Assembly (NCBI RefSeq): GCF_013032005.1
Contig: NZ_WQBE01000005.1
Coordinates: forward strand, 124,001 to 188,000
Reading direction: 5' to 3'
Source of the DNA: Ruegeria atlantica
Lineage (GTDB): Bacteria; Pseudomonadota; Alphaproteobacteria; Rhodobacterales; Rhodobacteraceae
Length of the DNA: 64,000 nt
The position numbers were made by a program, and so were the translations under genes. Under the pieces are notes generated by a model, which did not search any database, had not been told where the DNA came from, and worked only from the letters and a program-made list of their open reading frames with translations. Positions 36,883 to 46,995 of the stretch are shown in pieces; position 1 is the stretch's first letter, and the number at the start of each line of letters is the position of its first letter.

Positions 36883-37310
36883 TCCATCCCGTGGCTTAAC
36901 TGCTGCCTTTCTTCAGTTGTCTTACCTGTAAATGTCGCCGCCACATTGCACCTACGCCAGTTTTAACAGGCGTTCGAATTCACTGAGTTCCATATCAGAA
37001 CGCGGCCTAGATTGAAACTACAGCGAGCATGATCTTCCTAAGCCAATGAAACGCTCGTGTTCCAAATCATTCGATGACGGACATGCAAAAGGCCACCAAG
37101 CTGCCGTTCGCCGCGGCAGCAGCACTGCACCTCACGAGCGGCGGCTATAGCGCATAAGCAGACTTTGCAAATCTGCAAAGCCCACGCTCAATCCACAGAC
37201 GGCGTGGTCCGGCTCCATCGCCGATTTTATCAACCCCGTGTGCTTTCAAAGCGAAATTATATGAATAGATTTTGACGCTCGTTTCTAGGCAATAGGCGAG
37301 ATACGTTTCG
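36883..37310. other. gene-free stretch with a short palindrome
   Basis: No gene is seen between the convergent flavodoxin and TPR-regulator genes. At 37163-37180, CTTTGCA and TGCAAAG form a perfect 7-base inverted repeat with a 4-base spacer, which looks like a protein-binding site but lies between two gene ends. Confidence 0.45.
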
Positions 37311-38651
37311 TCAGTATCTACTCAGCGTCTCCAGTATCATATTCCGTGTATTGACGTCGTTGTGGAAAATCCTGCCGGCGAGAAACTCGGACGGAAACTC
37401 AGGCCATGTCCTGCGCATTTCAGCGACGAGCCGTCGTGCTTCTTCTGAATTTCCCAACTGATCATACGCAACGGCTTGGAATAAGAGCGAAGGCGCACTG
37501 ACTGGCGCTCCGGCAGCTGGCGCTCCCTGAAAGGCTTCAACAACACTTTCGTAGTTCCCGAGCATAAGTTGTGAAACGCCCCAGATGTTTCTCGCACCAA
37601 ACCTACCAGATCCTGATTTGGGTCTCTCCGGGTTGCTAACCTCGGCAGCAAGTTCCGGGGCGTTAGCCAAGATGGCGGTCATACCTGCAACGTCGAGAAT
37701 ATGGCCATCCTTCGGCGCCAGTTCGACGGACATTCTAGCGTATTTCAATGCCTCGTTTGGCTGGTTTTTGACAGCCAGCACCCAACCATTTGCGCCGTTT
37801 GCCCACGCATCAGAGGGGGATAATTCAAGCGCTTTTCCAGACATTTCCGAGGCTTGATTGAAGAGATCATCCCTTTGTGCTTCATCCGGCGACAACACTG
37901 CCAGGATCGCCAAGACCTGCGCTGATCCGGCATAGCCGTCGGACAGAGCCGGGTCGAGTTCCCTAGCGTGCTGGAACATTCCCAGCGCTATTTGCTGACG
38001 CTTGACATCAAAAACGGGGAAAAACATGCCGCGGGCTTGATCCGCAAGGTTGACCGCCTGGAGTCGTGTCAATGATTGTTCACCAAGCGCCACACGTTCT
38101 GCTTGTTCGATGGATCGAGTTGTTGGCACAACCTCCCTGTTATCCTGGCTCATCCAGATGCCAAGCACAGCGACCAATGCAAGAACACCCAGTCCAGCAT
38201 GCAGCAGTTGCCGCGAACGCCAACGGCCAACTGGATTGTCGCTCTTCAGTTCACTTGATGTGCGGTCTTCGATTGTAGGTTCGAATGAAAACCGCGGCTT
38301 GTATCCGCCGGGGTCAACAAAAATGCGAACTCCATTGCCGTCCCAGTGATCTTCGTAGAACTGATGCAAAAGGCGACGCAGCCGCCTTGCCTCAACGCGA
38401 ACCAGGTTTTGACCACCAGTACCATCTATGCGCCGCCCATAGACCTCAACAGCGATAGCTTTGCCTCTAATCTGAGTGCTTCGACCAGATAGAGATTCCT
38501 CGACTATATAGGTGAGAAATTGCGTGAGTCGGGGTGAAGCTTGAAACCCGTCGCTTGATACGATTCGACTCAGAGCTTCCCGGATGAGTTCCGGAGAAGG
38601 CTGTTCAACATGTTGATTTACTAGCAAATCGTTGGATTTGTTCAATGTCAA
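37311..38651 (-). CDS. membrane-bound winged-helix/TPR regulator
   Basis: A 446-residue protein. Residues about 22-125 form an OmpR-like DNA-binding domain (FQASPRLTQFLTYIVEESLS, then LVRVEARRLRRLLHQFYE and VDPGGYKPRF). One membrane helix lies near 155-173 (LLHAGLGVLALVAVLGIWM). The rest is TPR-like (ALGMFQHARELDPALSDGYA, ALELSPSDAWANGANGWV). The order resembles CadC/ToxR-type one-component regulators with TPR sensors. It is divergent from the small gene and the MBL-fold hydrolase, its likely targets. Confidence 0.82.
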   Translation of the reverse strand: MTLNKSNDLLVNQHVEQPSPELIREALSRIVSSDGFQASPRLTQFLTYIVEESLSGRSTQIRGKAIAVEVYGRRIDGTGGQNLVRVEARRLRRLLHQFYEDHWDGNGVRIFVDPGGYKPRFSFEPTIEDRTSSELKSDNPVGRWRSRQLLHAGLGVLALVAVLGIWMSQDNREVVPTTRSIEQAERVALGEQSLTRLQAVNLADQARGMFFPVFDVKRQQIALGMFQHARELDPALSDGYAGSAQVLAILAVLSPDEAQRDDLFNQASEMSGKALELSPSDAWANGANGWVLAVKNQPNEALKYARMSVELAPKDGHILDVAGMTAILANAPELAAEVSNPERPKSGSGRFGARNIWGVSQLMLGNYESVVEAFQGAPAAGAPVSAPSLLFQAVAYDQLGNSEEARRLVAEMRRTWPEFPSEFLAGRIFHNDVNTRNMILETLSRY

Positions 38652-38723
38652 CTCACCCCCAGCTCACGGTGACTCACTTGGCCTCTGCGGTCAACCGCAC
38701 TCATCTTGATTTGAGAATGGATA

Positions 38724-38963
38724 GTGGGCGTCGGGATTTTTCCAGTGACGTTGGACCTGATTGAAGAAATTCCAGAACTTTCCGATGTGCTGTTGAGGCG
38801 CATGGAAACGGATGCGCTACTCGGCGAGGTCATCGAAGACCTGAAGAAAGCATCTGCATTTTCGAAAGACGCATCGATCACGGCCTCAGAGCGCGCCGAA
38901 TGGGCCCACATCAAATCTGAACTCATCAATGAACTTCGCCGCATGTTGAAGCGCAATATGTAA
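38724..38963 (+). CDS. small helical protein, unknown
   Basis: A 79-residue, charged, mainly helical protein (LSDVLLRRMETDALLGEVIE, AEWAHIKSELINELRRMLKR). The start is uncertain: GTG at 38724 or a later GTG near 38742. It lies 25 bases before the MBL-fold gene and is probably cotranscribed. No family is recognised. Confidence 0.5.
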   Translation: MGVGIFPVTLDLIEEIPELSDVLLRRMETDALLGEVIEDLKKASAFSKDASITASERAEWAHIKSELINELRRMLKRNM

Positions 38964-38988
38964 GACACTTCTAACTGAGGACCAATCC

Positions 38989-40455
38989 ATGACCAAGGAA
39001 GACAATAGAAAAGACCAAGACGACAAACAGGTTCAGGCGTCAGATCAAATTGAAGACCCGTCGCGACGGAGTGTTCTTAAGGGCTTGGCCACTGGAGCGG
39101 CTGCGACAGGGGCGGCTGGGTTAGCGGCAGGGAGTGCTGAGGCTCACCAAGGAGACGGCCCCTTGGGAGAAACACTCAAGAACCCATACGGTGGTCGGCC
39201 CGCAGGCGGCATCTCGTTGCCGGAGTACTTCCGTCCGACGAAGTACATGACTGGTTCAAATGCGAACTATTTTCCACTTAGTGAGGAGTTGGGGCCAGAT
39301 GAGATGCGCATCTCATTCTGTGGCTCAACACCATATCCGCCGCGTGAAGATCAGGCGGGTACTTGCATCATGGTGGAGTTGGGGAATGGAAAACGGTTCT
39401 TCTTTGACTTTGGATCCGGTTGTGTCCGCAACATCATTGCCATGCAAGTGCCGGGGCAACTGATCAACGATATCTTCATCTCTCATTTGCATGTCGACCA
39501 CTACGCCGACATTCCTTATATCTATCCGTTCCGGGCCTGGTCTGGAGGGTATACACCATTGCGCATCCATGGTCCCTCTGGTCGGACGCCCGAACTTGGC
39601 ACAGCCGGAATGGTTAAAGGCATGCAACAGATGCTCAAATGGCATCTTGAAGCTTTCGACGTGTTCCCAATTGGTGACGGCTATGAGATCGAGGTCAACG
39701 AGTTCGATTTCCGCCAAGAAGGTGGCATCGTTTATGACCAAGACGGTGTGACTGTTCGGTCCTGGCCGCGCAGTCATGCCAAGGACGGCGCAGTTGGTTA
39801 TCGGCTCGATTGGAACGGTCTGAGCTTTGTATGGACCGGCGATGGACGCCCGGATGAGCTTTCACGGAAATACGGCGAAGGTGTTGATGTCTTTGTAACC
39901 GAAATGTCGGGACAGGATATTGGTCAGTTGATGACCTACAAATACGGTATCCCACAGGATCTCTTTAACTACACTATCGATACGCATCACACCTCCCACT
40001 ATGCCGTGGGTAAGCTCTTTGCTGACACAAGGCCGCGTTTGGGAATGGTGACACACTATACCCAGGACGAAGACATCGACGCTGAAATGCTGGCTGGTAT
40101 TCGCGCCCACTACGACGGTCTGTTCCAATGGGGTCTCGATGTAGCCGTTGTGAACGTGACCAAGGATGCAATCTGGTACAGGAAAGCTGCACTGCCCGGA
40201 AAATCCGGTACTGTGCCACCATTTCGTGAACTGGCTGCGGCAGCCGAGGCCGGGCGTATTGAGCTTCCGGATGAAATCACATTACCGAATCCGAGGCTCA
40301 CCCGAGCAGATCAGCAAGACCAGAAGTACCGTGATATGGAGATCGATCCACGCGAATACTACCCAACTGACGTTTTCCGAGCACCCGGCGGAGACTGGCC
40401 GCAGGACTTTACCATCAAAGTTTCGGATGTAATCGGCCCGCGTGATGAAGACTGA
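38989..40455 (+). CDS. Tat-exported MBL-fold metallohydrolase (GntH-like)
   Basis: A 488-residue protein. A twin-arginine signal (SRRSVLKGLATGAAATGAAG) is followed near residue 50 by cleavage in AEAHQ. The metallo-beta-lactamase motif is ISHLHVDHYADIP, with later metal ligands in RSHAKDGAVGYR, WTGDGRPDE and THHTSHYAVG. The length and the N- and C-terminal extensions match the MBL-fold family named GntH in guanitoxin clusters. The substrate is unknown. It is followed after 14 bases by a CobW GTPase gene. Confidence 0.85.
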   Translation: MTKEDNRKDQDDKQVQASDQIEDPSRRSVLKGLATGAAATGAAGLAAGSAEAHQGDGPLGETLKNPYGGRPAGGISLPEYFRPTKYMTGSNANYFPLSEELGPDEMRISFCGSTPYPPREDQAGTCIMVELGNGKRFFFDFGSGCVRNIIAMQVPGQLINDIFISHLHVDHYADIPYIYPFRAWSGGYTPLRIHGPSGRTPELGTAGMVKGMQQMLKWHLEAFDVFPIGDGYEIEVNEFDFRQEGGIVYDQDGVTVRSWPRSHAKDGAVGYRLDWNGLSFVWTGDGRPDELSRKYGEGVDVFVTEMSGQDIGQLMTYKYGIPQDLFNYTIDTHHTSHYAVGKLFADTRPRLGMVTHYTQDEDIDAEMLAGIRAHYDGLFQWGLDVAVVNVTKDAIWYRKAALPGKSGTVPPFRELAAAAEAGRIELPDEITLPNPRLTRADQQDQKYRDMEIDPREYYPTDVFRAPGGDWPQDFTIKVSDVIGPRDED

Positions 40456-40469
40456 GAGGAGATCGAACA

Positions 40470-41450
40470 ATGATTGAATTTGGTTTGACTTCTGCGATCC
40501 CCGTAACGATCCTTACCGGCTTTCTAGGAGCCGGTAAAACAACGCTTCTGAACCGCATCCTCACCGGCAATCACGGATTACGAGTGGCAGTCCTTGTGAA
40601 TGACTTTGGATCAATAAACGTAGACGCCGACCTGGTAGTTGGCCTCGAAGATGACGTTATGAGCTTGGCGAATGGATGCGTTTGCTGCTCGATACGAGAT
40701 GACCTGATCGAGACTGTGGAAGCCGTTCTCGCCCGGCCTGAGAAACCGGAATACATCGTCCTTGAAGCGAGTGGCGTGTCGGACCCGTCTTCAATCGCGA
40801 TGACATTTACCGATCAGAAGTTTCGGGACATGATCCGCTTGGACAGCCTTATGTGTCTGGTCGATGCGGAACAGCTTTTTGCTGCGCCGGAACAAATGGA
40901 ACTGAAGCTCCGTCAAATCGCGTTCTCAGATATGGTTATTTTGAACAAAGTCGATCTTGTCGACAGGGCCGCTGTTCAAAGGGTGCACGATTGGCTCGGG
41001 TCTCGCTTCCGTCGCTATCGTTTGGTCGAAGCTGTCAATGCGGACGTCCCACTGGATATACTTCTTTCAGTCGGTCGCTTTGCCGCCGAACAGCTACAAA
41101 CAGAAATACCCGATCATCACGAACATGGACCGGATTGTGGTTGCCAAGCCTCTGATCACTCAGACAGCTTCTCAACAACCATGATGAAGGCTGAACGCCC
41201 GATAAGCTTATCTTCTCTCCGGAGCGCAATTCGAAAGCTTCCGGGCGATGTGTATCGCCTCAAGGGCTTTGTTTTTAGCGAGGAGGATCCAGATCATCGC
41301 ATTCTCGTTCAGGTCGTTGGAAAACGTATGGACATCGCACGTGATGGCGCTTGGGGTGACCGCAAACCCGAAACAAGGCTTGTCGCAATAGGCGCACCGG
41401 GGGCCCTCTCCGAGGATGTGCTTTCGGATACGCTTATGGAGACAGTCTGA
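40470..41450 (+). CDS. CobW/COG0523 GTPase, metallochaperone type
   Basis: A 326-residue GTPase. Walker A is GFLGAGKTTLLNRIL, the metal-binding CxCC is in NGCVCCSIRDDL, the guanine motif is NKVDL, and a His/Cys-rich linker (DHHEHGPDCGC) precedes the CobW C-terminal domain (LRSAIRKLPGDVYRLKGFVF). Members load zinc or other metals into client enzymes. The likely client is the MBL-fold enzyme encoded just upstream. Confidence 0.92.
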   Translation: MIEFGLTSAIPVTILTGFLGAGKTTLLNRILTGNHGLRVAVLVNDFGSINVDADLVVGLEDDVMSLANGCVCCSIRDDLIETVEAVLARPEKPEYIVLEASGVSDPSSIAMTFTDQKFRDMIRLDSLMCLVDAEQLFAAPEQMELKLRQIAFSDMVILNKVDLVDRAAVQRVHDWLGSRFRRYRLVEAVNADVPLDILLSVGRFAAEQLQTEIPDHHEHGPDCGCQASDHSDSFSTTMMKAERPISLSSLRSAIRKLPGDVYRLKGFVFSEEDPDHRILVQVVGKRMDIARDGAWGDRKPETRLVAIGAPGALSEDVLSDTLMETV

Positions 41451-41615
41451 AAGCCATGTTCGATCAAGTATTTTGGCTATAAGTCAACCGTGCTGGATAA
41501 TTTCATCCAGTTCGGCGGCGGCGGACTGTGAGTGGGCCATTGACGTCATTGCCAACCTGGCGATCTCAAGTGCAAGCTACCCATGAAAAAACGGCCTGCT
41601 AAGAGGAGACCGCCT

Positions 41616-42412
41616 ATGAACCTCAGGTTGCTACGCTGCTCCATATTTGCTGGGATTGGTGCCCTTTCTGGTACTGCGTGGGCAGAGTCCCAGGAAGAAG
41701 AACTAGCAAAGCAACTTGCTAACCCCGTGGCCGCTCTCATTAGTGTACCATTCCAGCTGAACTATGATCAGAATTTGGGTGCCGACAGAAATGGTTCGCG
41801 TTGGATATTAAACGTACAACCGGTTGTTCCCTTTGATCTTACGGATGATTAGAACCTCATATCCCGAACAATTCTTCCAATTGCCTCCATAGATGGTGGC
41901 CTACCGGGTTCTGGATCCGAGACTGGGCTAGGAGATACTGTTCAAAACTTATTTCTTTCGCCCAAAAAACCAAGTGCGGGCGGTTGGATCTGGGGGGCTG
42001 GCCCCGTTTTTCTGCTGCCAACGTCGACAGATAACAGCTTAGGTCTCGGAGAGTGGGGTGCTGGAGTTACCGGCGTGGCACTCAAACAGCAGGGTCCGTG
42101 GACATATGGTGGCCTGACAAATCACATCTGGGACATTGATAGTGATACCGACATCAACCAGACGTTCTTACAGCCATTTATTTCCTACACAAATTCGAAC
42201 GCGTGGACGTTCACTTTAAACACTGAGTCCACCTACAGCTGGGAAACCGATCAATGGTCTGTGCCAATCAACGGTGTTGTCACCAAAGTACCCAACTCGG
42301 GGATCAACTTATCAGCGTGGGCGGGGGGGTACGCTACTGGGCCGACGGCCCCGATAGTGGGCCCGACGGTTGGGGCATGAGATTTGTAGCCACCTTGCTG
42401 TTTCCCAAGTAG
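41616..42412 (+). pseudogene. outer-membrane beta-barrel channel gene, two inactivating changes
   Basis: The start (MNLRLLRCSIFAGIGALSGT, AWAES) is a signal peptide after an AGAGGAGACC site. The frame then reads VPFQLNYDQNLGADRNGSRW and FDLTDD and stops at TAG 41850-41852, where relatives have Trp. The same frame continues with LISRTILPIASIDGG, ETGLGDTVQNLFLSPKKPSA, WGAGPVFLLPTSTDN and ALKQQGPWTYGGLTNHIWD. Near 42297 the frame shifts, and GDQLISVGGGVRYWADGPDS followed by GWGMRFVATLLFPK ends at 42412. A nonsense codon plus a frameshift makes a sequencing artefact unlikely. Confidence 0.85.
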
Positions 42413-43009
42413 TTGAGCCTTTCCTGAGAGAATACCGCTTACCGGATGCAGGCATTGCGCTGATGAAAGCGAACGGCGGTTTGCTCCGCACCTCGGAGGA
42501 TGTAGAGCTCGTAATGAAGGTCCGGTTTGGGCTGCGACCGGTCATTGATGCAAAAAGTAGCGAAGGCGGCAGCGAGCCCTTAGTGGCGAATGCTTCGTCG
42601 CTCAAAAACGGCCGCATTGCGCAGAAAGCGGGCTATGCAAAGTTCGTCAAACCGCCTCAGCCAGGCTTTGTATTTTTGACACCATCGCTGCAAAGCACTC
42701 GACTTAGCCGAGTTGGCGTCGATCATGGGGAGCGGTTTTCTAGTTTCAGCATCGTTGTAGGCAAGAGAATTTGGGAGAGCCGCCGCAATCGCCATAGCGC
42801 TCCTAATACTGTTAATGGTGTGACGGTGGCTCGCCAAAGCGCCGTTTTCGTGAAAGGTGCTGCCAAAAGAACCAAGAGACAGGCTGGAGCTAAAATAAGG
42901 AAAACTGCTATTGTCATACTTCTTGTCGTTCAGTCGACACTTGAAACATCAGTCTCAATGCGATTGCATTTCACGCACCTACACGGTTGTTTGCAATCAA
43001 AGTTCAGCG
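42413..43009. other. degenerate stretch, possible membrane-protein relic
   Basis: No intact gene is supported. On the minus strand at 42723-42917, MTIAVFLILAPACLLVLLAA, then PFTKTALWRATVTPLT, looks like the start of a membrane protein. The neighbouring frame at 42580-42837 may continue it (NSLAYNDAETRKPLPMIDAN), which suggests a decayed gene. The family is not recognised. Confidence 0.35.
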
Positions 43010-43909
43010 TCAAAATTGAGTATTGAAGCCAGCAAAGATCTGCCATTTTGCCTGCCCTGGCCCTTTGCTCGCAACTGAGTACTGCGGTTCGACAAAAACG
43101 TTGTAGGTGATGTCCTTCTTTTTGAACACTTGCCCGATACCCAAGCCGATTGGCACATTATAGCCGTCCGATTCAAAATCGTAGGTCATTATTGGCGCTG
43201 ACCTTAGGTATGTCCCTCCACCGAGTTGGTAGAACAGAAAAGGTTGAAAAGCTCCGATATTTACATCCTTTGCATCACTGTCTCCGGCAAAACTGGCTTG
43301 CCAAGTCAGAAGGTAACCGTATTGGAATATCGGTGACGACGCATTGAACAAAACGTTCGCGATACCGGCTGACCATTTTTTAGATCCAGACCCATCCGTC
43401 GAACCTGTTGGCGCGGTTAATTGAGGACCGAGACCAAAGCTAACAGCCGGATTTCCAATATCTATAAGGTAAGCGGCAAAAACGTTGAGGTCACCAACGC
43501 CCGTCGTTTTCCCACTTTGTGCCGGGAATGAATTTAAAGGCAAAGAAGCCCTTAGAACCCAATTTGTGTTCCCCAAGCTCAAAGGTTGCGCATACCTGAG
43601 CCAAAACTGATTGCCAGTTTGGTCCGTTCCGGAAATATCGCCAATATAATAGTTCTGAACGTTGACCGCTTTGAAATTTGCCAGCGGATTATTCGCCTGA
43701 GCTGCTGCTGAGGCCGCGTCGCTCTCCTGTGCAACCACAGGATTGCCTGTTGCCGTAGATACTCCCAGAAAGACGAAAAGGCTAAAGAAGAACCTGGCAA
43801 GGAAATTCCGGGTCGAAGTTACATTTGTACCTGAAGCCTTCAGATTGGTCTGCACCTTGCTACTCCTTGCCCCACTCGACTGTGTCATCGAAGTGTCGAG
43901 GCGCCGCAT
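43010..43909 (-). CDS. outer-membrane beta-barrel channel protein, intact
   Basis: A 299-residue protein. An N-terminal hydrophobic segment ([20 protein letters not shown], then AQES) acts as signal. The barrel has alternating strands ([64 protein letters not shown]) and ends with Phe (FAGFNTQF), as outer-membrane proteins do. It shares the layout of the pseudogene at 41616 (GxGD, GPxxxxPT, KW motifs), so the two are relatives. It lies 22 bases after the sulfatase gene on the same strand. Confidence 0.8.
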   Translation of the reverse strand: MRRLDTSMTQSSGARSSKVQTNLKASGTNVTSTRNFLARFFFSLFVFLGVSTATGNPVVAQESDAASAAAQANNPLANFKAVNVQNYYIGDISGTDQTGNQFWLRYAQPLSLGNTNWVLRASLPLNSFPAQSGKTTGVGDLNVFAAYLIDIGNPAVSFGLGPQLTAPTGSTDGSGSKKWSAGIANVLFNASSPIFQYGYLLTWQASFAGDSDAKDVNIGAFQPFLFYQLGGGTYLRSAPIMTYDFESDGYNVPIGLGIGQVFKKKDITYNVFVEPQYSVASKGPGQAKWQIFAGFNTQF

Positions 43910-43931
43910 AACGACGCCTCAACCATTTGCA

Positions 43932-45578
43932 TCAATTCCCGGTTGGAAGGCTTAGCGAGAACCCGTCTTTTTCCAGCTGGTCTCGCACAGTCTTGAACCG
44001 GTGATACTCGGTTAGAGTAATCGGACCAGAATATGACTCGCTCTGAACTGGACGCGGCGGATACTCAATGTAGGTTTTTACCACACGTTCAAGTTCGCCC
44101 ATCAGCGTCGGAACTGTCCAAGTGTTCTCACGCCCGGTTGTCATGAAGATGTCATACCGCTCCATGGGATCTTCCCACAGGTTGAACACCTGCGGAACGG
44201 TGGCAACGTACTTTTCAGCACCGCGCCAACCCAATTCGGCTGCCGGGGCTTCAGAACCGGCCCGTGCACCATTGTCGCCACGCATGTTGAAGACAGCTTT
44301 CCATTCGTTAACGCGCACCGCGCCCGGCGAAAGTTCATTTTCTGTAAAATATGCCCAGGAGTTGCGCTGCGGATCAGCCTCTCCAAACAGGACTGGAGCC
44401 ATATCGATGCTGTCAAAGATCGTCGGTTGACCTTCCCGGTCTTCGGTCGGCAACGGCACTCCTGCAAGGCTCGCAAAGGTGGCCATCAAGTCAGTACCAC
44501 CGGTAATGTCGCTCGACTTCGAATCCGGCGCAATTTTACCTGTCCATTTGGCGAAGAACGGTACGCGGTACGCTCCTTCCCGGTCGGTTCCCTTAGTTCC
44601 GCGAAACGGTGTCATGCCGGCATCAGGATGAACATCCTGCCACGCGCCATTATCAACAGTGTAAATGATCAGGGTACTTTCCCCAATTCCAAGATCTTCC
44701 ACCTTGTCGAGGATTTGACCAGTGTGGAAATCAAGCTCGACCACCTTGTCGCCGTACTTGTTCTTTACCGCTGACTTACCCACGAAATCAGGCGACGGCA
44801 GGTTAGGCTGGTGGTTTGCAGCCCAGTTGATCGACATGAAGAACGGTTTGTCCAGACCAGCAAGACGCTCCAGTTCCGCCACTGCCTTTTCTGCACCAAC
44901 CTTGTCCAACGCAGCTAGATCTGCGGTTGTCATGTCTTCAATGGTCAGCACTTCTTTGGCAGGTTCACCAGCTACACCTTCAAATACGCCAGTGGTGTTC
45001 TCTTTGTAAAATGCCCTCTGATCGTCGGACATCTGCACATTCCAGTCGTCCAGAGCATAAGTATACGCGTTCAGGTGATAGAGGAATGTATTCTCCATCT
45101 TGTCATAGCCATGGGCAATTGGCATGGCATAATCCGCTTCACCGAGATGCCACTTACCCATGAAGTAAGTGTTGTAGTCAGCCTGTTTCAAAACAGACGC
45201 AATCGTCCATTCTGCCGCCGGCAGTCCACCACCTTGACCCTGAAAAGCAACCGTCGTCATGCCTGAACGGTTCGGGTAACGCCCGGTCTGCATTGCTGCA
45301 CGTCCGGGTGTGCAGGAAGATTGAGCGTAGAAATCCGTGAACATCATCCCCTGCTTGGCCATTTGATCAAGGTTGGGGGTGTCCATGCCACGCGCTGCGC
45401 CACCATGATAGGCACCAAGGTCCCAATAACCAGTATCGTCAGAAACGATCAGAATGATGTTGGGTTTGCTCCCGTATGTCGATAGCGATGTCGGATCGAA
45501 ATCCTGAGCCGTCGCGGAGTTCGCAAAAGTACAAAAGAAAGCAGCCAAAGGCGTGGCAACTTGGTGAGGTTTGATCAT
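43932..45578 (-). CDS. secreted type I arylsulfatase
   Basis: A 548-residue sulfatase with a signal peptide (ATPLAAFFCTFANSATAQD). The metal-binding start is NIILIVSDDTGYWDLG and the formylglycine site is CTPGRAAMQTGRYP (C-x-P-x-R). Further conserved pieces are FMGKWHLGEADYAMPIAHGY and IIYTVDNGAWQDVHPDAGMT. It hydrolyses sulfate esters in the periplasm after modification of the Cys by a formylglycine-generating enzyme, which is not encoded here. The gene and the barrel protein likely form an operon for uptake and use of a sulfated substrate. Confidence 0.92.
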   Translation of the reverse strand: MIKPHQVATPLAAFFCTFANSATAQDFDPTSLSTYGSKPNIILIVSDDTGYWDLGAYHGGAARGMDTPNLDQMAKQGMMFTDFYAQSSCTPGRAAMQTGRYPNRSGMTTVAFQGQGGGLPAAEWTIASVLKQADYNTYFMGKWHLGEADYAMPIAHGYDKMENTFLYHLNAYTYALDDWNVQMSDDQRAFYKENTTGVFEGVAGEPAKEVLTIEDMTTADLAALDKVGAEKAVAELERLAGLDKPFFMSINWAANHQPNLPSPDFVGKSAVKNKYGDKVVELDFHTGQILDKVEDLGIGESTLIIYTVDNGAWQDVHPDAGMTPFRGTKGTDREGAYRVPFFAKWTGKIAPDSKSSDITGGTDLMATFASLAGVPLPTEDREGQPTIFDSIDMAPVLFGEADPQRNSWAYFTENELSPGAVRVNEWKAVFNMRGDNGARAGSEAPAAELGWRGAEKYVATVPQVFNLWEDPMERYDIFMTTGRENTWTVPTLMGELERVVKTYIEYPPRPVQSESYSGPITLTEYHRFKTVRDQLEKDGFSLSLPTGN

Positions 45579-46351
45579 GTTAGTCTCCTTCTCAGGAAAA
45601 GCATCAAAGTTAAGAAATTGCGCCCTTTTAACGGTCTATATACCGTGCAGGACACAACGCGCCTTGGGCTATTCCGAATAGCTTCCTATTCTTATGGGTA
45701 GCTCAGACTTTAGGGGCACCGTTTCATCACCCTGAAAATCACAATGATGCGTCGACAACTTTTAGGTAATCCTGGAGATCGTTTTCAGGAACCTTTTGCG
45801 GCGTTTGAAAGTCCAGACCAACACTCCACCTTTTTGATCGACCTAACCCACGAACAAGACTTGCTTTCCCCGCAAAAAGTATGGCCGCCTCATTTTCATC
45901 GAAGGTTGTCAGTGGAAAACGGCAGAGAACCAACAACTCACATTATGTTATTGCGATTCATTTATTTGTCAAAAACTTCGTCGTGTGCAAATCCAGCCCC
46001 GGATGTCTTCGTCCTGATAGATCAAAGGCCAACCAAGCACTAACTTTCAATTTGGACCACTTAAATGAGGCGGCTCAGTTCGACCACGCGCTAGAAGCGG
46101 GCGTAATCGCGAATTGGGTTGGGCGCACCCAGAGCAGGCCATCGCTTTAGACCGTGTGCCTTTTTGCGCAGCAAGGATTTTGGGACCTTCCTATTAAATG
46201 TCCGGTTTGCGCGGTTGGCGGCGTGCCGCGCTTGCATATGCGCGCGGCTTGATCGATTGCGGCTTCGGGCTCTGAGTTCCGCTTCGGCCCCAAAGGAAAA
46301 TCCTGCTGCCAAAAAGGAAGAACTATGCGTTGCGGATCATTTGTTAGGTTT
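45579..46351. other. gene-free stretch between sulfatase and tRNA-Ala
   Basis: No gene is supported. At 45668-45682, GCTATT-ccg-AATAGC is a short inverted repeat about 90 bases above the sulfatase start and could be an operator. Open frames at 45739-45936 (minus) and 46119-46364 (plus) lack known motifs. The stretch lies at the 3' side of the tRNA and is where an attachment site would be expected. Confidence 0.45.
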
Positions 46352-46427
<76 letters not shown>

Positions 46428-46568
46428 ATCAAGGTACTGCCGAAGCAGTGGACGGACGTTTATGAGACGGCGACGGTGAGCGCAAGACCAAAAATGGAAT
46501 TTGCCAAAAAGTTTCCGACCCGCGTCCGGGGTGGGCATGAGGCGACGCGGGGCCGCCTCTGACCGGTT

Positions 46569-46895
46569 TTAGTTTTCGTCTTCCGACGACATGTCGGTGA
46601 TATCGTCCAACGAGACGTTATCGTTGTCGTCGTCATCATCGTCTAGCAGATCGTCGTCCAGTTCGACGTCGACATTGTCGTCATCATCCAGAACGATATC
46701 TTCATCCGACGCGTTCTCACGCGCTTTGGCCGAGGCGGCATCCTCCGCATCTGCGGCGATCATCCGGCTTTTGCCGGTCTCAAGCTCCACGATCTCGCCG
46801 GTATAGGGGCTGACGATCGGGTCCTTGTTCAGGTCATAAAACCGCTTACCGGTTGTCGGGCAAACGCGCTTTACGCCCCATTCTTCCTTGGGCAT
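46569..46895 (-). CDS. TIGR02300 / FYDLN acid-domain protein
   Basis: A 108-residue protein. The N-terminal half has the conserved block WGVKRVCPTTGKRFYDLNKD, then PIVSPYTGE, and the C-terminal half is extremely acidic with runs of Asp (LLDDDDDDNDNVSLDD). This family is conserved in Alphaproteobacteria and its function is unknown. It supports the taxonomic call. Confidence 0.95.
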   Translation of the reverse strand: MPKEEWGVKRVCPTTGKRFYDLNKDPIVSPYTGEIVELETGKSRMIAADAEDAASAKARENASDEDIVLDDDDNVDVELDDDLLDDDDDDNDNVSLDDITDMSSEDEN

Positions 46896-46995
46896 GTGAA
46901 ATCCCCTTGATATCAGGTGAGTCGTATCAACGATTCAGGTCACGTGCCACATGCAGCGGGCACTGTCAAAGCCTTTGCGCAGGAGAAACAGGTAT

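Noticed and set aside
42370..43026. A 218-codon plus-strand open frame after the channel pseudogene
   Set aside because: It begins inside the pseudogene's C-terminal coding sequence, has no recognisable motif and a composition unlike its neighbours, so it is treated as chance.
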